A stretch of 45,223 bases of DNA, taken from Leptospira sp. (GTDB lineage: Bacteria; Spirochaetota; Leptospiria; Leptospirales; Leptospiraceae). The position numbers and the translations under genes are program-made. Below the pieces are notes generated by a model, which saw only the letters and a list, made by a program, of their open reading frames with translations, searched no databases and had not been told where the DNA came from. The DNA lies in NCBI GenBank assembly GCA_027531445.1, contig JAPZRK010000083.1, forward strand, positions 1 through 45,223, in the 5' to 3' direction. Numbering within the stretch: position 1 is the first letter of the stretch; every line of letters starts with the position of its first letter. Below are positions 34,599 to 42,769 of the stretch, piece by piece.

Positions 34599-34726
34599 TA
34601 ATCCAGAACGGATTCTGGAAAAAAAAGTTTAGAGATTGGAGAAAGAAAAAAACAAAAGAGAATTTTTTTGTAGAGGAATGTGCCAATTTTTTTTTCACCG
34701 CAATACGTTTTCTATGAAAAAGTGTT

Positions 34727-34747
34727 AAAGTCATTTTTTTTGACTTT
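34727..34747. repeat. Short inverted repeat with T loop
   Basis: AAAGTCA (34727-34733) and TGACTTT (34741-34747) flank seven T bases in the region between the STAS and beta-barrel genes, about 34 bp before the latter's ATG. It may be an operator or a weak hairpin. The right arm also contains a TTGACT, but I found no convincing -10 after it. Confidence 0.35.
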
Positions 34748-34780
34748 GCGTCAGGTATGACCGTTTTACTCTGTTAAATT

Positions 34781-35305
34781 ATGAGATATTTATTACTTCT
34801 TTTATTTCCTTCGCTTCTTTTTGCAGTTCCGATCAACACGCGGACTCCACATTCCGTCGAAATTCGTGGTGGTATTTCTTCATCCAATGGAAATACAAAT
34901 CCGATGGGTTCATTTCTCTATCAGTACTTTGTTTCTGAAAACTGGGCAGTAGGGGCAGCCGTTCAACCGATTCTCATTTCTAGAGAATTGCAAGGTGGTA
35001 GTTTTTTAGAGACAACAAAGCAGACGATCACACTCATCCCAGTTGATTTTACGATGTCCTACTTCTTCACCATGGATTCCAACTTACAGCCGTTTATACG
35101 TGGCTACATTGGACCTGCGGTCATTCGAGGTGCTGGTAGCCAAGAGAATCTATTCCATGCGGGAATCGGTGGTGGCTTTCGGTATTTTTTTACAGATGAG
35201 ATCTTTGCTTCTGCCGAATTGAGTGGGAATGCATTCTTGTTGCAAGATAAAACGAGACCACAAAATGGTCCATTTTTCCAAATTGGGCTCGGTGTAGCAT
35301 TCTAA
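34781..35305 (+). CDS. Small outer-membrane beta-barrel protein
   Basis: A 174-residue protein with a signal peptide (MRYLLLLLFPSLLFA) and a mature part of alternating hydrophobic and polar residues, with conserved-looking turns (GISSSNGNTNP, GPAVIRGAG), ending in G-L-G-V-A-F with the terminal phenylalanine of outer-membrane barrels. The pattern resembles OmpW/OmpX-like 8-stranded barrels. Function unknown. The ATG at 34781 has no Shine-Dalgarno sequence. It is followed by a long hairpin that precedes the ABC-F gene. Confidence 0.75.
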   Translation: MRYLLLLLFPSLLFAVPINTRTPHSVEIRGGISSSNGNTNPMGSFLYQYFVSENWAVGAAVQPILISRELQGGSFLETTKQTITLIPVDFTMSYFFTMDSNLQPFIRGYIGPAVIRGAGSQENLFHAGIGGGFRYFFTDEIFASAELSGNAFLLQDKTRPQNGPFFQIGLGVAF

Positions 35306-35325
35306 ATTTGTAGAATTTGATCGCC

Positions 35326-35367
35326 ATTATAAAACCCTGGATCAGACGGATGTGAGGGTTTTATAAT
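35326..35367 (+). promoter_or_regulatory. Perfect 13-bp inverted repeat directly before the ABC-F start codon
   Basis: ATTATAAAACCCT (35326-35338) and AGGGTTTTATAAT (35355-35367) are perfect complements around a 16-base loop; the ATG of the ABC-F gene begins at 35370. The right arm takes in most of the only GAGG-like ribosome binding sequence. It may be an attenuator or translation-blocking hairpin, a DNA operator, or a poor terminator for the beta-barrel gene. No T run follows, so a classic terminator is unlikely. Confidence 0.5.
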
Positions 35368-35369
35368 CG

Positions 35370-36866
35370 ATGATCAAGATATCCAATCTCAATAAGTCTT
35401 ATGGCAGTCAGGTTCTCTTCGAGGATCTGACTTTTAGTATCAATCGCGGTGAAAAGATTGGAATTGTTGGTAGAAACGGCCATGGGAAATCCACTCTCTT
35501 TCAAATTATGCTGGGTAAGTCTGATTATGATTCCGGCACAGTCACAGTACCCAAAAATTATAAAGTTGGTCATCTAGAACAGCACCTCAAATTTTCCAAA
35601 CCTACTGTTTTGGAAGAATGTGCACTCGGACTTCCTGAAGACGAAGAATATGAAACTTGGCAAGTAGAGAAAGTTCTATTCGGTTTAGGATTTACCGAAA
35701 CAGATATGGAACGCAATCCAAACGAGTTTTCAGGTGGTTACCAAATCCGTATGAATCTCGCCAAACTTCTAGTTTCAAAGCCAGATATGCTCATGTTAGA
35801 TGAGCCGAATAATTATTTAGATATTGTTACTATACGTTGGTTAGAAGAGTTTTTACGAGAGTGGGAGGGCGAAGTGGTGCTGATCACTCACGATCGAAGT
35901 TTTATGGATAGTGTAGTTACCCACGTCGTTGCGATTCACAGACAAAAAGCGATCAAGGTTGAAGGAGATACGGAAAAGCTTTACAACCAGATCAACCAAG
36001 AAGAAGAAATTTATGAAAAGACACGCCTAAATGAAGCAAAAAAGAGAAAACAAGAAGAGATCTTTATTGCAAAGTTCAAAGCGAAAGCTAGTTTCGCAAG
36101 TCGCACTCAATCAAGAGTGAAAAAATTAGAAAAACAAGGTGAAATGAAAGCCTTGGAAAATATTGAAGATTTGGAATTGTATTTCAATTGTGCGAGTTTT
36201 GGTGCCAATCAAATGTTATCAGCCGAAGGTGTTAGTTTTTCCTACACTGGTAGCGCGCCACTTATGATTGATAATTTTTCACTTGCTGTGGGAAAACGGG
36301 ACCGAATTTGTATCATCGGAAAAAATGGTAAGGGAAAATCGACTCTCTTAAAAATACTTGCCGGCGAACTTTCGCCTATTGCTGGTTCGGTAACAAAACA
36401 TCCGATTTTAAAAGAAGGTTATTTTGGTCAGACAAACAAACTCAGTCTCAAGGAAAACGCAACCATTGTTGAAGAAATTATGAGTGCTGATTCTTCGTGC
36501 AATGAAGGCAAGGCACGCAATATCGCCGGTGGACTTATGTTTTCTGGTGATTCCGCTCTTAAAAAAATTAAGTTTTTATCTGGTGGTGAAAAGAGTCGTG
36601 TGATGCTGGGGCGTATTCTTGTGACTCCATGCCATCTGTTATTTTTAGATGAGCCGACTAACCACTTGGATATGCAGTCCTGTGATTCACTCATTGAAGC
36701 AATCGATAATTTTGATGGCTCCGTAGTAATGGTAACGCATAACGAAATGCACCTGCGGGCTGTAGCAACCAAATTGGTCGTTTTTGATCAAAATCAGATT
36801 CGGGTGTATGAAGGCACGTATGATGAATTTTTAGAGGATGTTGGTTGGTCAGACGAAGACGTTTGA
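35370..36866 (+). CDS. ABC-F family ATPase (translation factor / ribosome protection)
   Basis: A 498-residue soluble protein with two ATPase domains and no membrane part, as in EttA/Uup/YkpA-type ABC-F factors that bind the ribosome E site. Walker A motifs are GRNGHGKST and GKNGKGKST, signatures SGGYQ and LSGGEKSR, Walker B LMLDEPNNYLD and LFLDEPTNHLD. A charged linker (about residues 213-250, EEEIYEKTRLNEAKKRKQEE) is the P-site-tRNA-contacting helix. Some members give antibiotic resistance; that is not evident here. The Tgt-MnmC-like gene follows 7 bp after its stop, so the two may share a transcript. Confidence 0.9.
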   Translation: MIKISNLNKSYGSQVLFEDLTFSINRGEKIGIVGRNGHGKSTLFQIMLGKSDYDSGTVTVPKNYKVGHLEQHLKFSKPTVLEECALGLPEDEEYETWQVEKVLFGLGFTETDMERNPNEFSGGYQIRMNLAKLLVSKPDMLMLDEPNNYLDIVTIRWLEEFLREWEGEVVLITHDRSFMDSVVTHVVAIHRQKAIKVEGDTEKLYNQINQEEEIYEKTRLNEAKKRKQEEIFIAKFKAKASFASRTQSRVKKLEKQGEMKALENIEDLELYFNCASFGANQMLSAEGVSFSYTGSAPLMIDNFSLAVGKRDRICIIGKNGKGKSTLLKILAGELSPIAGSVTKHPILKEGYFGQTNKLSLKENATIVEEIMSADSSCNEGKARNIAGGLMFSGDSALKKIKFLSGGEKSRVMLGRILVTPCHLLFLDEPTNHLDMQSCDSLIEAIDNFDGSVVMVTHNEMHLRAVATKLVVFDQNQIRVYEGTYDEFLEDVGWSDEDV

Positions 36867-36873
36867 TTACTTT

Positions 36874-38937
36874 ATGTCTAGGTTAAGCTTTCAATTGGAC
36901 GCAGAATGTACTGGGTCAAATGCCCGTGCTTCTACCTTTACTACTCTTCACGGAACTGTAAACACTCCGATTTTTATGCCCGTTGGGACTCAGGCCACAG
37001 TAAGGACGTTAAATGTCGATACCCTACATCATGTTGGCGCAAACGTACTTCTTGCCAATACTTACCACCTTTTGATCCGGCCAGGAATCGAGGTGTTCCA
37101 AAAGCTTGGTGGGATTCATAAATTTATGAATTGGAATAAACCGGTTCTTACGGATTCGGGTGGATTTCAGATTTTCAGTTTACCCAATGCAAGGCAAATG
37201 TCAGAAGAGGGAGCCATCTTTCGAAGTTATGTGGATGGTCAAAATATTTTATTGTCCCCAGAAATAAGCATAAATATGCAAAAGGCAATCGGTTCTGACA
37301 TCATGATGGTACTGGATGAATGCGTGCCTTCGACAGTGGATCATAGCCGTGCAAAAGAAGCCATGTTGATTACCCACCGTTGGGCAAAACGTAGCTTAAA
37401 AGCAAGGGGTGAATCTCCTCAGTCCATGTTTGGGATTGTGCAGGGAGCTTGTTTTCCTGATTTAAGAAAAGAAAGTGCAAAAGTTCTTACCGAACTTCCA
37501 TTTGATGGTTATGCGATTGGTGGACTTGCCGTCGGTGAAACGAAGGAAGAGCGCAATGACTTTTGTGAACTTTCTGCTTCTCTTCTTCCAAAAAATTTGC
37601 CTAGGTATCTTATGGGTGTTGGCACTCCGCTTGATTTGCTGGAAGCAGTTCATCGTGGTGTGGATATGTTTGATTGTACGATTCCTGTCGAATTAGCTCA
37701 GAGAGGAGTCGCCTTTACTAGTTTTGGAAAACTACAAATTCACCGAGGGATCTATAAGTTTTCTTCCGAAAACTTAGATTCCAATTGTAAGTGTCGTTGC
37801 TGTAGGCACTATTCCCGCGCGTATCTCCATCACCTGATTAAATCAAATGAAATTCTTGGATGGCAGTTGATCGCTGAACATAATTTAACATATTATCATA
37901 CGTTGATGCAAAGTATCCGAGATTCCATTCTAGCAGGAACTTTTTTAAATTTTTATAATAAGAAGAAAGAAGAAGTATTACGTAGTGATAATGTAAATCC
38001 TCCGTTTACGGTTAAATCTCCTAAAAGAGACAAACGTCGTTTTTTAGGCGATTATGAAGTAATTGAAAGTTTGGATCACAAATTTTATAGCATTCGCCAG
38101 ATAAGTTCGGGGGAGGTGATGCATTCCGTCAACGATCCTATGTTAGAAGCAAAAACACTTTATGTAAATCAATCGAATCTAAGCGAAAGATTAGATAAAA
38201 ATCTAGACGATAATGATTCCCTAGTTGTATGGGATGTAGGTCTTGGAGCCGCTACAAATTCCATGGCGATCATCAATAGTTTTGAGGACATTTCACCCAT
38301 CACACGAAAATCTTTAGTGATTGAAAGTTTTGAAATTGATCTCCAACCCTTAAAACTTTGCCTTAGAAATCATGGAAAATTCCCACATCTATTCCACAAG
38401 GCACCTATCGAATGTGTAACGAAAGGATATTGGGAAAATGAAGATGGCACTTTATCTTGGTTTATTCGAGAGGGAGATTTTTTAGAAACTTATACAACGG
38501 CAAATGCTCCCGACATCATATTTTATGATCCTTTTTCTTACAAAACAAATCATAAACTGTGGAATCCTGATTGGTTTGTGTCTTTCCATAATTATTTGAT
38601 TCAATTCCAAAAGCCCATTTCATTGTATACATATTCCGCCTCGACATCCATTCGAGCATCCTTGTTAAATGCAGGATTTTTTGTAGGCAAAGGCATAGGC
38701 TCAGGGCCAAAATTGGAAACGACGATTGCGTATGTAGGAAAACCGGCCAAGCCGGCGGAAGTGCAGTCCCTGTTGGGTAAAGAATGGCTTAACAGATGGC
38801 AGAGAAGTGATGCAAAGTATCCAATTGAAGTCGAGATAAATAAAAATGAATGGGAGACTCATATTATGAGCCACCCACAATTTCACTTAAAAGATGAACC
38901 AATCACGGGTTCATTCGATAGCTATCCTTTAGTGTGA
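36874..38937 (+). CDS. tgt: tRNA-guanine transglycosylase fused to an MnmC-like methyltransferase
   Basis: A 687-residue fusion. Residues 1-365 are a Tgt domain with nucleophile Asp267 (FDC), Asp94 in DSGGFQ, Asp148, Gln190, GGLAVGE, and zinc ligands Cys305, Cys307, Cys310 and His336. Residues 390-640 are an MnmC-type SAM methyltransferase domain (DUF752), with DVGLGAATNS, ESFEIDLQPL, YDPFSYKTNHKLW and SASTSIRASLLNAGF. The loop after Asp267 reads CTIPVELAQRG where Tgt normally has PTR-x-x-RNG, so the residues that read U33/U35 of the tRNA are lost. The ATG at 36874 is chosen; one at 36838 would overlap the ABC-F gene. Its stop overlaps the convergent dehydrogenase. Confidence 0.8.
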   Translation: MSRLSFQLDAECTGSNARASTFTTLHGTVNTPIFMPVGTQATVRTLNVDTLHHVGANVLLANTYHLLIRPGIEVFQKLGGIHKFMNWNKPVLTDSGGFQIFSLPNARQMSEEGAIFRSYVDGQNILLSPEISINMQKAIGSDIMMVLDECVPSTVDHSRAKEAMLITHRWAKRSLKARGESPQSMFGIVQGACFPDLRKESAKVLTELPFDGYAIGGLAVGETKEERNDFCELSASLLPKNLPRYLMGVGTPLDLLEAVHRGVDMFDCTIPVELAQRGVAFTSFGKLQIHRGIYKFSSENLDSNCKCRCCRHYSRAYLHHLIKSNEILGWQLIAEHNLTYYHTLMQSIRDSILAGTFLNFYNKKKEEVLRSDNVNPPFTVKSPKRDKRRFLGDYEVIESLDHKFYSIRQISSGEVMHSVNDPMLEAKTLYVNQSNLSERLDKNLDDNDSLVVWDVGLGAATNSMAIINSFEDISPITRKSLVIESFEIDLQPLKLCLRNHGKFPHLFHKAPIECVTKGYWENEDGTLSWFIREGDFLETYTTANAPDIIFYDPFSYKTNHKLWNPDWFVSFHNYLIQFQKPISLYTYSASTSIRASLLNAGFFVGKGIGSGPKLETTIAYVGKPAKPAEVQSLLGKEWLNRWQRSDAKYPIEVEINKNEWETHIMSHPQFHLKDEPITGSFDSYPLV

Positions 38938-40603
38938 GAATATTTTTCGAATAGAACATATCAATTTCTCCTTGATCGTAATGCGCTTTTTTGACAAGAC
39001 CAAGGCAAAGTTTAGAATGTTCCTCTGAGATCTTTTCTTTGCCAGCAAGATCTGTTGCATATTTTGAAAAATCTCTTACGAATACATGGAAAATCATATC
39101 TAAAGTTGAAATTTCAGTCTTATCAAATTCCGCATATTCTAATATCAATTGTCCATAAATGATTAGCGAAAGCAGTTCACCTATGGAAAGCATAAGATCA
39201 ATATCTGTTTGGTCTTCTTTGGAAAGATTTAAAGTTTTGATAAGCGAAACAAATAGCTTGATTTGTGTTTTAAAAATATCTATATTTTTGGAGCTAAATT
39301 TTCCGTAAACTTCTTCATAGTCACCTAGTGCTACATTTCGAGTTGCTTTGGTGGTTGCACCTTGGGCAAAAAGGAAATCATCACTTGTGGGACTTGTGAT
39401 ATGTGGTACCTTTGACGCGGGCTTTTTCTCAAATAGATATGCATTCAAAAATTGGTTCACGAGCATCATATTAATATGCACAGTTCCTTCTAGCTTTGGA
39501 AGCATACGAACGTCTCTAGTTGCCATTTCGAAATACATGTCTTTTTCAAAACCTCTTGCGGCAATGACATCCCAAAGGTGGTTTATTGTTTCCTCTGCTT
39601 GCATCGTTACTTTCATTTTGACCATAGGATTAAATAAAAGGTAGCGCCTGTCTTCAGTTGAAGCGGCACGCATATAGTCACAGGCTCGGAAGGCAAAGGA
39701 TTTCATCGCAAGGATTCGGACATAAGCATCAATGAATAAACGTTTGATGTGAGGGAAGTTCGCTACAGAATCATTGAAAAGTTTGCGATTCGCGGCATGA
39801 TTCAATGCCTCATGAAATGCGTGAGAAGCAATGCCAATGGATGCCCAACCTAGATTGTATTTTGCATAGGCTACGGTTGCGAGCGCCGCATCCCAGGCAT
39901 CACGATCTTTACTCAGAATATCATCCTCAGTGATCGGATAATCATCTAACATAAATTCAGCTACATATTTTTGAGATTGAACTACATTTTGAATCAGTTT
40001 GTATTTTGGATGGTTTGTGCGTACAACAAAAAATACAAATTTCCCTGTCTTAGCATTTTTACCAAAAACAGAAATCCTGCTGCCTAAGTTACCATTACCA
40101 ATATAATACTTGGAACCACGTGCCGTATATGTTCCGTCTTCATTTGGATGTAACATCATCTCAGATGAAATGAGATCTGCACCATGTTCTTTTTCGGAAA
40201 GACCGAAACCAAAAATGCCGCCGTTGTTTAGATCTTCTTTGGTCTGTAATTTTACTTTTTCGTTTTTGGAATTCCAAATGGGACCAAGTCCCAATATGCT
40301 TACTTGCCATACATACCAATAGGACAGCCCATAAAATCCAAGTATTTCATTGAAATAACAATTCCGAAAATTATCAAACCGACTCGCCTCACTTCCGTAA
40401 TTTGGCGGAGCGAGTAATGTGGCAAAAACCTTTTCTTTTTTTAAATGTGCAATAAAATCTTCATACCAAACATAGCCATGATCGTCCGCTTTGAGCTGTT
40501 TTTTACCTTTTGCTTCAAAGAAAGCAATCGTTGATTTTAAAATGTTCTGAGAGACAGGATCCAGATGTGAGTAGTCTACTTGTTTTGGATTCAATATTTG
40601 CAT
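38903..40603 (-). CDS. Large acyl-CoA dehydrogenase/oxidase-like protein
   Basis: A 566-residue protein of the acyl-CoA dehydrogenase superfamily. Recognisable parts are GLSEKEHGADLISSE (the FAD/substrate block, in place of T-E-P-x-x-G-S-D), KYYIGNGNLGSRISVFG, and MVKMKVTMQAEETINHLWDVIAARGFEKDMYFE with MLPKLEGTVHINM in place of YEGT. A C-terminal extension of about 150 helical residues is similar in placement to acyl-CoA oxidase or very-long-chain forms. The ATG at 40603 is chosen because AGGA lies 9 bases upstream; the ATG at 40612 abuts that AGGA. The stop overlaps the tgt fusion gene by 35 bp on the opposite strand. Confidence 0.8.
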   Translation of the reverse strand: MQILNPKQVDYSHLDPVSQNILKSTIAFFEAKGKKQLKADDHGYVWYEDFIAHLKKEKVFATLLAPPNYGSEASRFDNFRNCYFNEILGFYGLSYWYVWQVSILGLGPIWNSKNEKVKLQTKEDLNNGGIFGFGLSEKEHGADLISSEMMLHPNEDGTYTARGSKYYIGNGNLGSRISVFGKNAKTGKFVFFVVRTNHPKYKLIQNVVQSQKYVAEFMLDDYPITEDDILSKDRDAWDAALATVAYAKYNLGWASIGIASHAFHEALNHAANRKLFNDSVANFPHIKRLFIDAYVRILAMKSFAFRACDYMRAASTEDRRYLLFNPMVKMKVTMQAEETINHLWDVIAARGFEKDMYFEMATRDVRMLPKLEGTVHINMMLVNQFLNAYLFEKKPASKVPHITSPTSDDFLFAQGATTKATRNVALGDYEEVYGKFSSKNIDIFKTQIKLFVSLIKTLNLSKEDQTDIDLMLSIGELLSLIIYGQLILEYAEFDKTEISTLDMIFHVFVRDFSKYATDLAGKEKISEEHSKLCLGLVKKAHYDQGEIDMFYSKNILTLKDSYRMNP

Positions 40604-40752
40604 GAATTGCATTCCTAAATTAGATTTGTAAGGTAACTTCTATATTTATGAATAGATTTGCGATCTTTTTTAATTGTTCGATTTTCAATCTAATGATGTT
40701 AGTTTCGACTGGACGGAAAGGGGCTTTGTATTACTTGTAAGGAATCAGCGAT

Positions 40753-41268
40753 TTGATTATGTTTCCATTCCAATCTATCACATCATTTAAACGAGTTCCG
40801 AACCAAGAAAATGGAAAATGTTTTGCCTGTGGGCAAGACCACTCAACGGGACTTCGGATGAAATTCTTCACCGATGAAACAAACGTTTTTTCCGAACTAG
40901 TAGTACCAGAAAGATTTGCAGGTTGGAGTAATCTAGTCCACGGCGGAGTAACGGCTACTATATTGGATGAAACACTAGCTTGGACGGTAATTTATTTAAA
41001 ACAACATTTTATCTTAACAAAATCTCTCCACATCGAATACCTGAGACCCATGTTCGTAGAAGAGAAGTTATACTCTATCGGTAAGATTTCAAATCAAATA
41101 TCAGATCGGGAAATCCAAGTGGAAGCATCCGTTTATAATTTGCAGGAAGACCTTTGTGCCAAGGCAACAGGCAGTGTTGTAATGTTTAGTGCGGAACAAA
41201 TGAAAAAGAAACGGCTGTTTCCTGAAGATTTTTTAAAACAATTTGAATCCTCTGTTTTTAATTTGTGA
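40753..41268 (+). CDS. PaaI-like hotdog thioesterase
   Basis: A 171-residue hotdog-fold protein of the PaaI/4HBT type that hydrolyses acyl-CoA or related thioesters. The core has CFACGQDHSTGLRM (the CxxC and GL-R-M pattern of this subfamily), then SNLVHGGVTATILDETLAWTV, with H-G-G and the acidic catalytic residue Asp/Glu (LDE) in the standard positions. A TTG at 40753 has AAGGA nine bases upstream and is favoured; the in-frame ATG at 40759 is the alternative. It is divergent from the large acyl-CoA dehydrogenase (about 150 bp), with which it may share a pathway. Confidence 0.85.
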   Translation: MIMFPFQSITSFKRVPNQENGKCFACGQDHSTGLRMKFFTDETNVFSELVVPERFAGWSNLVHGGVTATILDETLAWTVIYLKQHFILTKSLHIEYLRPMFVEEKLYSIGKISNQISDREIQVEASVYNLQEDLCAKATGSVVMFSAEQMKKKRLFPEDFLKQFESSVFNL

Positions 41269-41287
41269 TGGGAACTAAACTACTTTG

Positions 41288-42769
41288 TTACTCTTTTAAA
41301 TCTATCAAATAGGATTGTATGCTCGGGGCAAAAAATAGAGCGATCGTGCCGTTGAAATGCAAAGCTCCTTTTTCTGTTAATGACAAACAATCCTTAGGAT
41401 AAGCGGATCCGTTCTCTAAATTAAGCTCAGATCCATTTTGGGATGAAGTGTATTCCATAAGTCCTTCGCTAAGAACAAAAGGAACGGCATCTGGATAGGC
41501 GATTTCAAGTTTGACTCCAAATTTTGATTCAAAAGCATATAAGTTGATTTCCCCAAAATAAAAGCTGACTGCGATCATTTTTGCCATCATTTGAATGGCG
41601 GGTAGATCATAAAAATCTTGAATGGGAATTTCATTATTTTGAATCCGATTTATGTACGGTGAAAGGTTTTTGCCAGCAGAACCTGAATTATAAGAAATCG
41701 ATGTATGGGTGAATGACTGTGCACCAAGTCCAATTCCAAGATAAGGAGTGCCACAAATGACTCGTTTTGTGAGATAGGTGCTTGTTCCAGTGTCAACGAT
41801 CCTCTTTGTATACGTGTTTTTTCCAGGATTAGCATAATAACCGTTTGTCGTGAGGATTTGTTTTGCAAGTTTTGCTTGGTCTCTAACTTGTTGTAAACTC
41901 ACTAGATTCTTTTGTTCAGAGATACGGGTGAGTTTGTACCGCATTCTATAAAGTGTGATGCTCTCTGGTTTGAGATTGATTGCATGAAGTAGTGTGTGTT
42001 CCCATGAGTTAAGATCTTGGTTGGCAAATCCATACATCAAGTCTAAGTTTACGTTTTGGAAACCTGCATCTCTTATGTGTTCCATGGCAACAGAATGGTG
42101 GACGATTCCATTTTCTGATCTTCCGAGGATTTTGAGTAAATTTGGTTCGGCAACTTGGATTCCCATACTGATTCGTCGGATTCCCAAGTTGTGGTAATGC
42201 TTTAGTTTGTGAGCTTCGTTGCTTGCAATCTTGGGTGTTGTTTCAATGCTAATTTCACAATCTCGAGTCAACCGAAAGTTAGAATGAATCAATTCAAGAT
42301 GTTCCGCAATCAGATCTGAAGAAACGAAAGAGGGAGTACCTCCTCCAATATCAAAGCCCGCAATTGCAACAGGACCTAGGAGGGATCGGTAATATAGAAC
42401 CTCTTGATTGAGAGATTGCATGTATTCAACGGTTTGGTTTAATTCTTTTTGCCCGACTACTGTATATTCACAAAAGTAACACCTCGTCTCACAAAATGGG
42501 ATGTGGCTGTAGAGATTGATTGCATCCAGACCTTCGAAGGCTAGTTGCACATGATTTTTAATTTGAGGCGGTGCAATCCGATAGGGTTTCCAAGTTGTGG
42601 AGTGGGCAATGGGATAGGCAGTATTTGATATATGGTGATTTCTTTCTCCTGCGGCAAACACATCGTTCATTTGAAATGTTTGTGAGTCAGCTAGGACTGG
42701 TCTGTTCCAAACTTTGATGTGATGGTTATGTTTTGTTTGCATAGAGTGAATAGAGTTTGATTCCACCAT
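41288..42769 (-). CDS. HemN-like radical SAM protein of unknown substrate
   Basis: A 493-residue radical SAM enzyme related to coproporphyrinogen oxidase HemN and HutW/ChuW. The cluster motif CETRCYFC (CxxxCxxC) lies near residue 95 after an unusual N-terminal extension, followed by GGGTPS and RISMGIQV. It has no HNxxYW heme motif, so it is not HemW. The first 44 bases overlap the upstream flavoprotein gene. A later ATG at 42742 would shorten it by nine residues; neither start has a Shine-Dalgarno sequence. Coupling suggests a common pathway, possibly heme or other tetrapyrrole handling, but nothing in sequence fixes it. Confidence 0.75.
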   Translation of the reverse strand: MVESNSIHSMQTKHNHHIKVWNRPVLADSQTFQMNDVFAAGERNHHISNTAYPIAHSTTWKPYRIAPPQIKNHVQLAFEGLDAINLYSHIPFCETRCYFCEYTVVGQKELNQTVEYMQSLNQEVLYYRSLLGPVAIAGFDIGGGTPSFVSSDLIAEHLELIHSNFRLTRDCEISIETTPKIASNEAHKLKHYHNLGIRRISMGIQVAEPNLLKILGRSENGIVHHSVAMEHIRDAGFQNVNLDLMYGFANQDLNSWEHTLLHAINLKPESITLYRMRYKLTRISEQKNLVSLQQVRDQAKLAKQILTTNGYYANPGKNTYTKRIVDTGTSTYLTKRVICGTPYLGIGLGAQSFTHTSISYNSGSAGKNLSPYINRIQNNEIPIQDFYDLPAIQMMAKMIAVSFYFGEINLYAFESKFGVKLEIAYPDAVPFVLSEGLMEYTSSQNGSELNLENGSAYPKDCLSLTEKGALHFNGTIALFFAPSIQSYLIDLKE

